Source: Pseudomonas sp. Irchel s3f7
Lineage (GTDB): Bacteria; Pseudomonadota; Gammaproteobacteria; Pseudomonadales; Pseudomonadaceae
Length of the DNA stretch: 64,000 bases
Direction: 5' to 3'
Assembly: GCF_900187615.1 (NCBI RefSeq)
Contig: NZ_FYDO01000011.1
Location: 116,849 to 180,848, forward strand
Each line of letters begins with the position of its first letter. Position 1 is the stretch's first letter. The notes under the pieces are model-generated. The model was given only the letters and a program-made list of their open reading frames with translations. It made no database searches and was not told the DNA's origin. Below are positions 16,628 to 25,475 of this stretch, in pieces. Both the position numbers and the translations under genes were made by a program.

Positions 16628-17743
16628 TTACAGGCCGGCTTTGGCGAATGCCGCGGCGTCCTGTTCGCGTAGCTGATCAAGGGTGAGCAGCTTGCCCTTG
16701 TCGTTGTAGAACTGATCCAGATCGAGCCCGCCATCACGCAGCAGCTTGCCGCGCGCCGGACCCAGCACCTGATCCTGTCTTGCTGCGCTCTGCGACTTGA
16801 TCCAGTCGCCGTAATTCGTGGACTGCGGCACCTGGCCGTCCATGCTCGCCCGCGTGCCTTCTGGCAGGCCTTTGGACAGCTTCAGCGCCTCGTAGCTCTT
16901 GATGATTGGCATCGAGGTCGACCGGCAGCACCAATGCAGCTTGCCCGGTCCGCTGAGCCAGGGGACTTTGTGGCCGACTGGCGCATGCCTGCTGTCGTTG
17001 GTGTAGACGAGACGGTCACGCAGTCGGCATGGGGCGGATGTTTTATTGTCTAGAGTGCTGAGCCAGCGAACCTCGTCGACAAGGTCGTCGTTTTGCTGGT
17101 AGTAGGCCTCGCGGGCGCCCTGTGCTGTGTGGCTGATCGCCGTCCGCACCACTGAATCAAGGTCGCGCCGACTGCGCTCGATCAAGCCGTCAGCGTAGCC
17201 CTCGGCCCTGGTGCCCATGATGCGGCGAACGATCTGGTCAGTGGTTTGGCCTTCGGTCATGCCGATGCGGATGCCGTCGCGAATCTTCGCCGCCCGGCCT
17301 GCCTCAAGGTCGCCTATCCATTCCTTGAGCAAGCGCCCCTGGAATGGTCGACTGAGCGCGATTTCTCGCACCTGCGCCAGGTTGACCGTGTTCAGCTTGA
17401 CCTCGACCAGAACCTGGCCGGGAATGACCCGCGTGTACAGCGCCCCCTGATACTCGACCTCGTACTGGCCGATGTCGACGACCGACTCAGCCATGACCTC
17501 GCCAATCGAGGCATAAATCGACTTGTTCAGCTCCAGCACCGAGACCAGCACGGCGTTGAGGTGCTTGGCCGTGTAGGAGTCGGCACCCAGGCGCTCGATG
17601 GCATCGATCAGCTTGGCGCGAAGGTCGGCATCCACGCTGTTCAGCAGCTTGATGACCTTGCGCGCCTCGGAATTGCTGAGGTGTTGCAGGTCAACCGCAT
17701 GACCGATCGATGCCGATTGCAGTTGCTCGTTGACCGTTGCCAT
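16628..17743 (-). CDS. Phage head morphogenesis protein (Mu F / SPP1 gp7-like)
   Basis: The protein has 371 residues. The central-to-C-terminal part has the family signature: TLDNKTSAPCRLRDRL followed about 35 residues later by LHWCCRSTSMPI, a Cys/His arrangement seen in minor capsid proteins that follow the portal gene. The family is needed for head assembly and correct DNA release, and a few copies enter the particle. The start lies one base after the portal stop. Confidence 0.88.
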   Translation of the reverse strand: MATVNEQLQSASIGHAVDLQHLSNSEARKVIKLLNSVDADLRAKLIDAIERLGADSYTAKHLNAVLVSVLELNKSIYASIGEVMAESVVDIGQYEVEYQGALYTRVIPGQVLVEVKLNTVNLAQVREIALSRPFQGRLLKEWIGDLEAGRAAKIRDGIRIGMTEGQTTDQIVRRIMGTRAEGYADGLIERSRRDLDSVVRTAISHTAQGAREAYYQQNDDLVDEVRWLSTLDNKTSAPCRLRDRLVYTNDSRHAPVGHKVPWLSGPGKLHWCCRSTSMPIIKSYEALKLSKGLPEGTRASMDGQVPQSTNYGDWIKSQSAARQDQVLGPARGKLLRDGGLDLDQFYNDKGKLLTLDQLREQDAAAFAKAGL

Positions 17744-17744
17744 G

Positions 17745-19118
17745 TCAGAGCGCCCCTAGTGCTGGTCCTTGTTCCTCGATGCGCGCCTTCTCGGACTCCC
17801 AGTCGATCTCGTCACTGATGACGCCGCGGCGCTGCATTTCGGAGTAGAGCGTTTCGTCGCTGAGCTTGCCGGAGTTGGCCATGCTGATCAGGTTGGGCAG
17901 AGACACTTCAGGCGCGAAGTCGCTGTCGAAGTTGCCTCGCATTTCGACGTGGCCACCTTCGCCCAGGCTGCCGTAATCGGCCAGAATCTGGAGCAACTGG
18001 GCAATGCAGTCAGCGAACTGGCCAGCCAGGCGAGCCAGCGGGGACAATTCCTGCGCCGCTTCCTCGTTAGCCTGTGCCGCCGTCTTCACGACCTGCTTGT
18101 CCTTCTGGAGAAGCTTCGCCCCGGCCATGCGCATATCGTCGACCAGATCGTTCAGTGAGTCGCGGCCGGCGGTGATTGCTGCCCCGGTGTGCTCGACGTA
18201 CTTGGCGTTGCCGTCCTTCGGCATGCGGGTCGCGCTGGCCGAGCTGATAGTCAGCTGGAATTCTTCATTGTCGGTGAACACGAACAGCAGTGGGACGCGG
18301 GCAACGTGCAGCAAGTTGTCCTGGTCGCTCTGTGACTGCCAGTGCTTGACGTTCAGGTGGGCCAGCTCAAGCAGTGGCGGCTTAGCCGTCATCGGCCCTG
18401 TGCGGCCCGTGTAGAACGTCACCCATGGAATGTATGTGAGATTGGTCGGGCCCTGCCCGTTCAGCTCCCAGGCGCCACCCTTCTCGGCCTTTTGGTAGGT
18501 ACGCCAGCTGCCCGGCTCCAGCACGCGGACTTGATCCACGCACTTGATGCCGAAGTCACCGTCTGCGACCTCGACCGACTCCATGTAGCGAACCTGCATA
18601 AGCTTGCCGCCGCTGAAGCGCCAGCCGAGCACCTGGCCCGGCTTGATGATGACGGCGTAAGGGCGAACCCCTGCCGCCTCTTCCTCGGCGACGGTCTTGT
18701 ACAGTTTGTTACCCTCAGCATCGAGGGTTGGCTGATGCTCGATCATCGCGTGACACAAGCCACTGGCCAGCGCCGAGCGGAACCACTCGACCGACCACGA
18801 ATTGAGGTCATTGCCGCCCAGGTCGATATCGTCGCAGAGCAGCTTGATCGGCTCAGGGATGTCTTCTCCCAACTGAAGAGGCTCGGCGAATACGCGGGAA
18901 GTGCTGCTGCTGACCGTCTCGGCGTAGGCCGGGAGCAGCGTGGACAGGGCCAGGCGCTCTTTGTAGGTGTCATCCTTTTCAGCCGGGTACTGAGGCAGCA
19001 AGGCCTTGCCAGCCGCCCGCATGGCCTGAGTCCCGCCCATCAGCGGATCGACAATGGCCCAATACTCGCGCATGCGGTCTACCGCCGGGAGCTTGATGCT
19101 CGGGTCGTCGTTGCTCAT
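17745..19118 (-). CDS. Portal protein (DUF4055 family)
   Basis: The protein has 457 residues starting MSNDDPSIKLPAVDRMREYW; the frame continues upstream to 19286 but that part overlaps the terminase. REYWAIVDPLMGGTQAMRAA and KERLALSTLLPAYAETVSSS are characteristic of DUF4055, the portal family of many proteobacterial siphoviruses. It forms the dodecameric ring through which DNA is packaged. It abuts the large terminase and head morphogenesis genes. Confidence 0.88.
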   Translation of the reverse strand: MSNDDPSIKLPAVDRMREYWAIVDPLMGGTQAMRAAGKALLPQYPAEKDDTYKERLALSTLLPAYAETVSSSTSRVFAEPLQLGEDIPEPIKLLCDDIDLGGNDLNSWSVEWFRSALASGLCHAMIEHQPTLDAEGNKLYKTVAEEEAAGVRPYAVIIKPGQVLGWRFSGGKLMQVRYMESVEVADGDFGIKCVDQVRVLEPGSWRTYQKAEKGGAWELNGQGPTNLTYIPWVTFYTGRTGPMTAKPPLLELAHLNVKHWQSQSDQDNLLHVARVPLLFVFTDNEEFQLTISSASATRMPKDGNAKYVEHTGAAITAGRDSLNDLVDDMRMAGAKLLQKDKQVVKTAAQANEEAAQELSPLARLAGQFADCIAQLLQILADYGSLGEGGHVEMRGNFDSDFAPEVSLPNLISMANSGKLSDETLYSEMQRRGVISDEIDWESEKARIEEQGPALGAL

Positions 19119-19120
19119 GG

Positions 19121-20407
19121 TTAAATTCTCAGGTCTTGGGTTTGGGTTTTCGCCGGTTTGACGATCGGGTATCGATGCACGACGAAGTAGCCGAAGGCGT
19201 CGGCCGGGTCTTCCGTGCCGTCCTTGTTGGGCTCGCCCTGCTCGTTGTAGGCCTGCTGCTCCAGAACCTGAGTGGTTACCGGGCACTTGTCCGTATTGAC
19301 CTTCAGGCGGCGCTGGCCTTCGCCATTGAGGAACATGGCGTTGACTGCCAGAACCCGGTCGCGAACCATCGGGTTTGATGGGTTGACGCGAACCGAGTAG
19401 CCGGCCTGCCTCAAAAGGCTGTGATCCGACTCGCTGCCGTTGACGCTCTTGCGGTTCTTGCCGCTGGCGTCCGGGTAGACGGTGATCTTGTGCTTACCCT
19501 GATAGCGCGTGTCCAGCGCCTCGATCATGGCCGGCGTATCGAACAGGTTGGTGAGCTCATCCAGTAGCAGCGGCTCGCCGTTGCGAATGACGAATACGCA
19601 GGCCGCCATCCGGTTGATGTTGAAGTCCATCCCGATATGCAGATCCTCGCCCGGGTGAATTTCCTCATCGGTATGGCAGGTAACCCGATTGAAGTTCGGG
19701 TACACGCTGCCCGACGTCAGGTTGACGAACTTACCGTCGATGTACGCATCGACCAGGTTTGCTGGGTATGACTTGCGAAGGGACGGTATGTAGTCCTTTG
19801 GAAGGTTCTTGGCGTTCTGCCGTGTCGAAGCGTGCACGATTCCGTAGAACTCGCGCTGCGACGGGTCGGCAGCCAGCTCCTTGATGAACTTGCGATAGAC
19901 CCAGTTGAAACCTTCAGGCGTCGTCGTGACGTCGATGGTGTTCTGCTCTCGGCCAGGCCAGACCGTCGACATCCGTGCGATGATTTTCTTCCACGCGCTA
20001 TCGGCCTTCTTGATCGGCATGCAGTCGATCTCGTCGACCAGCGCGTGAGCGATGTTGAAACCGACGATGCGGTGCGGGTGCTCCATGCTCTTGCAGACGA
20101 TGGTGGAAAGACACCTGCCTTTTTTGTCCCGCAGATACACACGCTTGTTGCTCGCCACGATGTCAGCGAACAAACCGAACGCCTCTGCGACTCCCGGGAG
20201 CGTGTCGTAGAAGATGTCGGTGATCTGCGGGTACGTGGGAGCGAAGTAGCCCTGGGGAATACCAGGGAACTCCAAAGCATTGATGCACATCCGCACACAG
20301 CCGACGAAGGTCTTACCGCTGCGGTAGCCTCCGACGAAGGCCATGAACTTGTAGTGACTTTTGATGAACTCAAATTGAGGCTTGTTCAGCATCAGGATCG
20401 CTTGCAT
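19121..20407 (-). CDS. terL: Large terminase subunit (packaging ATPase/nuclease)
   Basis: The protein has 428 residues from MQAILMLNKPQFEF (a TTG two codons upstream is an alternative). Walker A GGYRSGKT (about 27-34), Walker B HALVDEID (about 123-130), and a RuvC-like nuclease with acidic residues in HIGMDFNINRMA (about 260) and VYPDASGKNRKS (about 313). It pumps DNA into the prohead and cuts the concatemer. It overlaps the end of the small subunit gene by 38 bases. Confidence 0.95.
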   Translation of the reverse strand: MQAILMLNKPQFEFIKSHYKFMAFVGGYRSGKTFVGCVRMCINALEFPGIPQGYFAPTYPQITDIFYDTLPGVAEAFGLFADIVASNKRVYLRDKKGRCLSTIVCKSMEHPHRIVGFNIAHALVDEIDCMPIKKADSAWKKIIARMSTVWPGREQNTIDVTTTPEGFNWVYRKFIKELAADPSQREFYGIVHASTRQNAKNLPKDYIPSLRKSYPANLVDAYIDGKFVNLTSGSVYPNFNRVTCHTDEEIHPGEDLHIGMDFNINRMAACVFVIRNGEPLLLDELTNLFDTPAMIEALDTRYQGKHKITVYPDASGKNRKSVNGSESDHSLLRQAGYSVRVNPSNPMVRDRVLAVNAMFLNGEGQRRLKVNTDKCPVTTQVLEQQAYNEQGEPNKDGTEDPADAFGYFVVHRYPIVKPAKTQTQDLRI

Positions 20408-20903
20408 CTTCAACCCCGATGATTACTTGCTTGGGCTCTGGCAGGCCCTTATCCGGGTCTTCCAGTTCGCGCTGTAGCTTCTGAATGTTCAGTCGCTTGA
20501 TCTCGTCGTCCAGCGACTTGTCAGGCTCCACGCGACGATTGACGTAGGCATCCCCGACTTCCTTGGCAGCCTGCTCCAGCAACTGAGCAGTCAGCGCCAT
20601 GTTCTTCATGTTCTCGGCTTTTTCAGCCATGCGGCCGAGCGCCCGGAGTCGATACGCACGGTTGGCGATCGGGATCTCTGCCGTCTCTTCACGAAAGCGC
20701 TTGCGGGTATCCTCAAACAGGGTTCGCCACTTCGCCGCCAGATTGACCCCTGCACGCTTCGTTGGATCGTGCTGTTCAACCTGCTGACGGGTCACATCAA
20801 TGTCGAATTCTTGCTTAACGCTTTGAGAGACGAGCGTGGGCGTGTCAAAGCACGCCAAAGCCTGAACGATGAAGGCTTTGACATCGTTTTTCAGGGCTGC
20901 CAT
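20370..20903 (-). CDS. terS: Small terminase subunit (DUF2280 family)
   Basis: The protein has 177 residues. MAALKNDVKAFIVQALACFD and the helix-turn-helix-like VSQSVKQEFDIDVTRQQVEQ are DUF2280 features; this family sits immediately upstream of terL in Pseudomonas phages and recognises the packaging site. The C-terminal half is helical and charged. Confidence 0.88.
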   Translation of the reverse strand: MAALKNDVKAFIVQALACFDTPTLVSQSVKQEFDIDVTRQQVEQHDPTKRAGVNLAAKWRTLFEDTRKRFREETAEIPIANRAYRLRALGRMAEKAENMKNMALTAQLLEQAAKEVGDAYVNRRVEPDKSLDDEIKRLNIQKLQRELEDPDKGLPEPKQVIIGVEDASDPDAEQASI

Positions 20904-20934
20904 AGATTGGATTCCGTCTCATACCTGTCTCACA

Positions 20935-21567
20935 TCAGGCCGACTTGAGCAGACAGGTTCCGCAGGCCCTCGATATGTTCAATTTCCCCACCTCAGCGGG
21001 ACTGTTTGCAGCATCCACCAAAGCTTGAACGTCAGGGCTCGCACCATAGCGACGGACCACACCGACGAACTCTTCAACGTCGTGTCCGCGCATCTCAAGC
21101 TTTGGCAAGCCTTCCTGGGTGAACTTGGGGGCGCCGTACTGATCCTTCGCCTGGGCGATGTGGTAAAGCTCATGCTCGATCAGTGCGCAGAAGTCAGCGT
21201 CGGAGCACTGGGCGCAGTAATCAGCAGCCAGGGTGATGATGTAGGTCGGCACAGTGCCAAACCAATCGAACATCTGCTGCTCCATCCGGGCCTTCTGCCA
21301 TCCACCCGCGCGGAACGCTACTTGCTCGGCCTGACCAACCACCGTGCGTCCCTTCTTGCTGAATGCAGCCGATGCCCACATCACACGGATGTCAGCGTCG
21401 ATCAGATGAGCATGGTCTTGGTTGTGAATGCTGCCGGTGTCGGCCAGGATCTCGGCCTGGAGCCACTCCCATACCTCGGGCGCTGGAGTGAGTCGCATAC
21501 CGAAGTCGGATAGACCGGACAGCTCAAGCAATGACACTGGTGGGTACGGCCTGTCCATTAGCTCCAT
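20935..21567 (-). CDS. Putative phage metallopeptidase
   Basis: The protein has 210 residues, with a zinc-protease motif HELYH in CALIEHELYHIAQAKDQYG (about residue 130) and four cysteines (CAQCSDADFC; C-terminal CGTC). It matches the putative phage metallopeptidase family found next to terminase genes. The substrate is unknown; capsid maturation or host protein cleavage are possible. Start at 21567 follows AGG; ATG three codons later has GGAG close by and is an alternative. Confidence 0.78.
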   Translation of the reverse strand: MELMDRPYPPVSLLELSGLSDFGMRLTPAPEVWEWLQAEILADTGSIHNQDHAHLIDADIRVMWASAAFSKKGRTVVGQAEQVAFRAGGWQKARMEQQMFDWFGTVPTYIITLAADYCAQCSDADFCALIEHELYHIAQAKDQYGAPKFTQEGLPKLEMRGHDVEEFVGVVRRYGASPDVQALVDAANSPAEVGKLNISRACGTCLLKSA

Positions 21568-21574
21568 CCAATAC

Positions 21575-21997
21575 CTAGAAGATGGGATACGAGATCAGCA
21601 CTTTGACCCCTACGTGCGAAGCGAGGCCGAGAAAAATAACTCGGTTACGCCATCTGTAGAAAAAACCAGTTCGGAGACTTTGTTTGTTCATCTGCTCTTT
21701 AAGATTTGGAAAGCTCCTTTTTGGATTCGCATGACAAAGCTCCAGGTGGCGAGCATTTATACTGATTAGAGTGATCGTGCTCTCGACCCTCTTAAACCCA
21801 AGCCACGCACCTATCCCAAGAATCAGCAGAGGGATAATCTGCAATGTTTGTTCGTTCCAGCCGATTACCCCGTACTTCAATGTTTGGGCAAGATATGCAC
21901 ACGCAGCAAGCGCCACGCCCAGCACAAATTGATCAAAGGTTAGATTGCCTTTGTAGTAGTGATCATCAAGCGCGGTAACCCTTGGATCTTCTTGCAT
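21575..21997 (-). CDS. Membrane protein of unknown function (cargo-like)
   Basis: The protein has 140 residues. Three hydrophobic segments are visible: about 22-42 (FDQFVLGVALAACAYLAQTL), 52-68 (LQIIPLLILGIGAWLGF) and 120-138. The base composition is visibly more AT-rich than the flanking phage genes. It lies between lysis-region and terminase genes, where late operons often carry inserted cargo. I do not recognise the family; exclusion of other phages is a possible but unproven role. Confidence 0.6.
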   Translation of the reverse strand: MQEDPRVTALDDHYYKGNLTFDQFVLGVALAACAYLAQTLKYGVIGWNEQTLQIIPLLILGIGAWLGFKRVESTITLISINARHLELCHANPKRSFPNLKEQMNKQSLRTGFFYRWRNRVIFLGLASHVGVKVLISYPIF

Positions 21998-22030
21998 GCA
22001 ACGCTCCTCCTAATACGAGACTAGGAGATG

Positions 22031-22222
22031 TTAGCGCGCCACCATCGTCGCCGTCTCACAGTGCGCATGCCCATGGAGCAGCGACACGATTAGGCCCTGA
22101 GGTAATCCAGCAGCCTTGGCGGCCTTGATGGCTTGCACCAGGGCGTCGTCCAGATCCTTTACCGCTACACCTACATCGGCCGGCAGCGGCAGGGAATGGT
22201 GCAGACGGGTGACGCTACTCAT
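22031..22222 (-). CDS. Small phage protein of the lysis region
   Basis: The protein has 63 residues: VGVAVKDLDDALVQAIKAAK and AGLPQGLIVSLLHGHAH. It overlaps the stop of the holin-like gene by four bases, so it is translationally coupled to the lysis genes. There is no membrane segment or signal peptide. Similar small proteins occur beside holins in Pseudomonas prophages; function unknown. Confidence 0.65.
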   Translation of the reverse strand: MSSVTRLHHSLPLPADVGVAVKDLDDALVQAIKAAKAAGLPQGLIVSLLHGHAHCETATMVAR

Positions 22223-22413
22223 TTGCTCAGCTTCGGCTGAAGGATCACCCGGGCGATCATCACTAGGACACCCAGCACGCCATAGGCCATCGGTGGCAGC
22301 ACAGCCTGAAGTTGCGGCATCAGCTGTTCAGCGATACCCAGTGCAGCAATGGCACCACCCGCCTGAACGCTGGTCATGCTCAGCGCTTTTTTCCAGTTGT
22401 CGATCAGTTGCAT
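22219..22413 (-). CDS. Small holin-like membrane protein (DUF7940-type)
   Basis: The protein has 64 residues from MQLIDNWKKALSMTSVQAGG, chosen because it starts 2 bases after the holin stop; the frame to 22653 overlaps another gene. It has one or two hydrophobic helices (about 15-30 and 40-58). This short WKKA...SVQ type is found in phage lysis cassettes as an accessory or second holin. Confidence 0.68.
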   Translation of the reverse strand: MQLIDNWKKALSMTSVQAGGAIAALGIAEQLMPQLQAVLPPMAYGVLGVLVMIARVILQPKLSK

Positions 22414-22415
22414 AG

Positions 22416-22745
22416 TCACTCCTGCCGCTTGGGCAATTTGAAGTCGGTGAATCGGTCGGCCAGGTCGGCAACCTTCTTCACGCCGAGGGTACCGATGACA
22501 GCGCCGAGGGCAGCTGCAAGGCTTGAAGGCAGGTTGAAGTATTCGAGCAGCGGGAACGCCCCAGCTGTGATCGCGCCACACAGGCAGGATTCGAGCAGGG
22601 CCTGTCGCCGTCCGCCTCCCCCGTAGATGACACGCAAGAAGGCGATCCAGCACGACAGCGCCGCGGCGTAGAACATCGGGGAGTGTTGGCTAAGCCAGGC
22701 CATGACGATGAGCCAGGTGTCTGGATTTTTCTCTGGCATATTCAT
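22416..22745 (-). CDS. Holin, lambda family
   Basis: The protein has 109 residues. MPEKNPDTWLIVMAWLSQHS, RVIYGGGGRRQALLESCLCG and FNLPSSLAAALGAVIGTLGV give three hydrophobic segments and the conserved YGGG turn of Phage_holin_3_1. It would permeabilise the inner membrane to release an endolysin. No endolysin gene is in the window; it probably lies to the left with the tail fibre genes. Confidence 0.85.
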   Translation of the reverse strand: MNMPEKNPDTWLIVMAWLSQHSPMFYAAALSCWIAFLRVIYGGGGRRQALLESCLCGAITAGAFPLLEYFNLPSSLAAALGAVIGTLGVKKVADLADRFTDFKLPKRQE

Positions 22746-22768
22746 TCTCTGCTCGCCTCATGTAGGCG

Positions 22769-23371
22769 CTAGATAGATGCAGCCTTCCGCGCTACAGGCA
22801 TGCCGTGCAGCTCGTGGTAACCGAACTCACGCTCAAGCGCCTTGCGAGCATTGGCGGCATCATCAATTGATAGGTAGTAGCCAATGCACTTGTGCTTGCC
22901 ATTCGTGGTTATCTGCCCGGTCCACTTCATTGTCTTTCGACACCAATACACACCGATAACCCCGCTCCGATTTGTAACCCGGAGCGATAGGTTCCTTTGG
23001 TTCTCTGAGTGAGCAACAAGTCGCAGATTGATCAAGCGATTGTCCGTCCCGACACCGTTCAGATGGTCAATGACCAGGGCTTCATCAATACTTCCGTGCA
23101 GCAAAATCCATATCAAGCGGTGGCATGGGTAGACACGACCATGCACGCTCACTTGTATGTATTGCTTTCCCTCACTCTGCTTCTTGGTTCCAGCTACAGC
23201 ACCAGCAAACCTGGTATTCCATCCGCGGCACCGGCTATCGCTACTGAACAGTGAGCGATCCTTTTCGCGCCATCGAAGCAGACCGCTATCTGGCTCATAT
23301 TCAAAAAGGAGGCGCAACTCTTCCTGACCGAGGCTTATTGGCCTAGCCATCTTCAAGGGCATGTTTGGCAT
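22769..23371 (-). CDS. HNH homing endonuclease with AP2 domain
   Basis: The protein has 200 residues from MPNMPLKMARPISLG, with GGGAGGA upstream. The HNH nuclease is in the middle (CHRLIWILLHGS, then VIDHLNGVGTDNRLINLRLV) and a C-terminal AP2-type DNA-binding segment follows (SGVIGVYWCRKTMKWTGQI, DAANARKALEREFGYHELHG). Free-standing HNH-AP2 genes are selfish elements common in phages. It sits directly upstream of the holin, downstream of two terminators. Confidence 0.85.
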   Translation of the reverse strand: MPNMPLKMARPISLGQEELRLLFEYEPDSGLLRWREKDRSLFSSDSRCRGWNTRFAGAVAGTKKQSEGKQYIQVSVHGRVYPCHRLIWILLHGSIDEALVIDHLNGVGTDNRLINLRLVAHSENQRNLSLRVTNRSGVIGVYWCRKTMKWTGQITTNGKHKCIGYYLSIDDAANARKALEREFGYHELHGMPVARKAASI

Positions 23372-23467
23372 CCGGATTCCTCCCTTTCGGGGAGCGCGAG
23401 AATAGGTCCGGCACTCCACGCCTCTCTCATCCGCTCGAAGCAAAGACGATGGCGTGGGTACCAGATA

Positions 23468-23496
23468 CGAAAAGGCCCCTGCGAATGCAGAGGCCT
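23468..23496 (-). terminator. Second intrinsic terminator after the Q-position gene
   Basis: Stem AGGCC.CTGC/GCAG.GGCCT with an ATTC loop region and T-run on the minus strand. Together with the terminator 70 bases to the right it blocks entry into the HNH-holin genes unless transcription is antiterminated. Confidence 0.7.
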
Positions 23497-23559
23497 GAAT
23501 GAGGCCCTCTTCCGGCGAGACGATTGAAGCGCCGAGGGCTTGGGTAAATCGCGGGCAAT

Positions 23560-23586
23560 AAAAAACCCGACGCAGTGGCCGGGTTT
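23560..23586 (-). terminator. First intrinsic terminator after the Q-position gene
   Basis: Stem AAACCCG/CGGGTTT, 10-base loop, T-run on the minus strand, about 80 bases after the stop of the 223-residue gene. Position matches the tR'-type terminator that lambda Q overcomes. Confidence 0.75.
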
Positions 23587-23668
23587 GTTTGTGTCAATCC
23601 CTAACGCGCAAGATCGACAGGATGGGTAAATATTCTCTCATTCTCTCACTACTTGCAATAACTATTCG

Positions 23669-24340
23669 CTATGCCGCACAACTTTCGATTAAACCTTCTG
23701 CATCCATGATCTCTTGCGCCGCAGTCAATGCTTCGTTTACCAGATCATCCAGGCTCTTGCGGATCGATGAGCGCCACCGGTACCGGGTCGACTCTGGCTT
23801 GCCGTCGTTGTCCCAGTTGTCGATGTTGTACCAGGCGGCAGGCAGCACGGCTGTTGATCGCTTCAGCGTCTGCTTGCGGTCCACGGTGTCATCCATACCG
23901 CGCAAGCCCTTCTCATTGAACGAATCAACCAAGGCCTTGTTCTTGGCAATAGCCTCGGCCTCACGACTGACCACTTCGACTGTGGCTGACTCATGCCTGC
24001 CGCCAACCTGCGGAATGGCCCATGTCAGAATCGCGCACTCCCGGAACCGCTTCGGTGCTGGCGACTTGACCGAGTTCAACAACTCCAGGATGGCGCCATG
24101 CTTGCGTTCGTCGTGCGCGGAGTACTTCGCAACCAGAACTCTCCAGTGTGCAGCCGACAGAGACTTGTGCAGGCGACCGAACACCCAGCAGTCGGTGAGG
24201 AAAGCGGCCTCCTTGCCGACGATCTCCCCTTTCTGCTTGGCGCACTGCACCTTCGGCTCAAAGTCGCACCCACCAGCAGAGTTGATGGTTTCGGCGGCCA
24301 GCGCCCGAACTACTGCGGATACCACGTTGCGATAGGTCAT
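23669..24340 (-). CDS. Candidate late-gene regulator in the Q position
   Basis: The protein has 223 residues starting MTYRNVVSAVVRALAAETIN. It has scattered Cys/His (GGCDFEPKVQCAKQK; CWVFGRLHKSLSAAHWRVL) and a helical basic middle. It overlaps ninG by four bases and is followed by two terminators and then the lysis genes, exactly where lambda Q lies. I do not recognise a Q family signature, so the antiterminator role rests on order and terminators alone. Confidence 0.55.
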   Translation of the reverse strand: MTYRNVVSAVVRALAAETINSAGGCDFEPKVQCAKQKGEIVGKEAAFLTDCWVFGRLHKSLSAAHWRVLVAKYSAHDERKHGAILELLNSVKSPAPKRFRECAILTWAIPQVGGRHESATVEVVSREAEAIAKNKALVDSFNEKGLRGMDDTVDRKQTLKRSTAVLPAAWYNIDNWDNDGKPESTRYRWRSSIRKSLDDLVNEALTAAQEIMDAEGLIESCAA

Positions 24341-25008
24341 GCCGCGCTCCTTTTGAGTTCTCTGGTCTTTGCCCGGTATTCGGCTGTGATCGCTTTCAGT
24401 TCATCGACGGTGTACTTGCGCGGCTCGTGGTCGGCCTCAAGCGCCTCTACGGCCTCAAGACCGATGCGAGCGATCAATCCAACCCGGAACCCCTGCGAAA
24501 CTGTATGCCCTTTGCGTGCGTGCATGTAGGAGCCGGAATTGCAGCTTTTGCACTGGAGCCATATGTTGGCTGGAATCAGCCTCAGCTCTGGGCGTGCGCC
24601 CTTACCGAGGAAGTGGCCGGCATCGAAGGCGCCACCAGTCTTCCAGCCCTGAGCCGCCAGAATCGATTCCTGCGACTCACCGCAGCTGATGCAGCCACTG
24701 CCGATGATCACCTCGTAGGTGCGGCGGTAGTCCCGGACGGCTTTTTCGGCATCCTTGAGGTGATCTCCGCGACTTTTCAGGGCCTCTTTGCGGACCTTGA
24801 TGTCACGGCGACCTATATCCGCTAGGGCCTTACGAGCGGTTTCCTGCCCTTTCTCCGACTGACCGTGAGCGATGGCGCACTCAATCTCGCCGCACACCGC
24901 CTGCGAGGCGCGGGCAGGTGCGAACATCACCAGACAGGACGGGCAGCGCTTGCGGCGCGGGCCTCTGGATGTGAGCGGGGTCTTGCGTTGCAGTGGCGTG
25001 CGCTTCAT
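24337..25008 (-). CDS. ninG: Recombination protein NinG (Rap)
   Basis: The protein has 223 residues. It begins with a basic stretch and zinc-type CPSC; later GSGCISCGESQ, AGHFLGKG and ANIWLQCKSCNSG mark the NinG/Rap Holliday-junction and branched-DNA nuclease family. It stimulates recombination and packaging-related DNA processing in lambda. It overlaps ninB and the Q-position gene by four bases each. Confidence 0.9.
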   Translation of the reverse strand: MKRTPLQRKTPLTSRGPRRKRCPSCLVMFAPARASQAVCGEIECAIAHGQSEKGQETARKALADIGRRDIKVRKEALKSRGDHLKDAEKAVRDYRRTYEVIIGSGCISCGESQESILAAQGWKTGGAFDAGHFLGKGARPELRLIPANIWLQCKSCNSGSYMHARKGHTVSQGFRVGLIARIGLEAVEALEADHEPRKYTVDELKAITAEYRAKTRELKRSAA

Positions 25009-25475
25009 GCAGCCACCTCGCCCAGCAGATCCGTGAACACCACGCCGCGCTCCGTGAAGTCGGCCACGATGCGATCGGTGTAGGCGATGCCCTGGGCGCG
25101 ACTGAACAACCGAGTTACCGGGAATCCGTCAGGACCGAACAGCGAACAGCCGCCCATCATGTCGAGCTTCTGTGCGTAGGTCAGATGACGCATGGTTTGG
25201 TACCAGGCCGCACGGAAGTCGTCGTCCTCGTTCAGCAGGATCTGAACGCCAAAGTGCAACTTGCAGTACCGGCGGGCGTCCTCCACGTCACCGATCTGCG
25301 TCATCGCTGCGATGCGCTGGTACAGCGAAAACCACAAGGCATTCTGGTCGAGGGTGCGATCCTTGCCCGGGCGCAGCGACACGACGACGAACTTCTTGTC
25401 GCGGTACATGGTGGTCAGGCTGGTGATTGCCTCGGACAGCTTGGCTTGGCTGTTGACGCTGATTTTGTCCGTCAT
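25005..25475 (-). CDS. ninB: NinB (Orf) recombination mediator
   Basis: The protein has 156 residues. GKDRTLDQNALWFSLYQRIA and the C-terminal SRAQGIAYTDRIVADFTERG are NinB signatures. NinB binds single-stranded DNA and helps load annealing proteins in place of RecFOR. It is coupled by four-base overlaps to its neighbours. Confidence 0.9.
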   Translation of the reverse strand: MTDKISVNSQAKLSEAITSLTTMYRDKKFVVVSLRPGKDRTLDQNALWFSLYQRIAAMTQIGDVEDARRYCKLHFGVQILLNEDDDFRAAWYQTMRHLTYAQKLDMMGGCSLFGPDGFPVTRLFSRAQGIAYTDRIVADFTERGVVFTDLLGEVAA

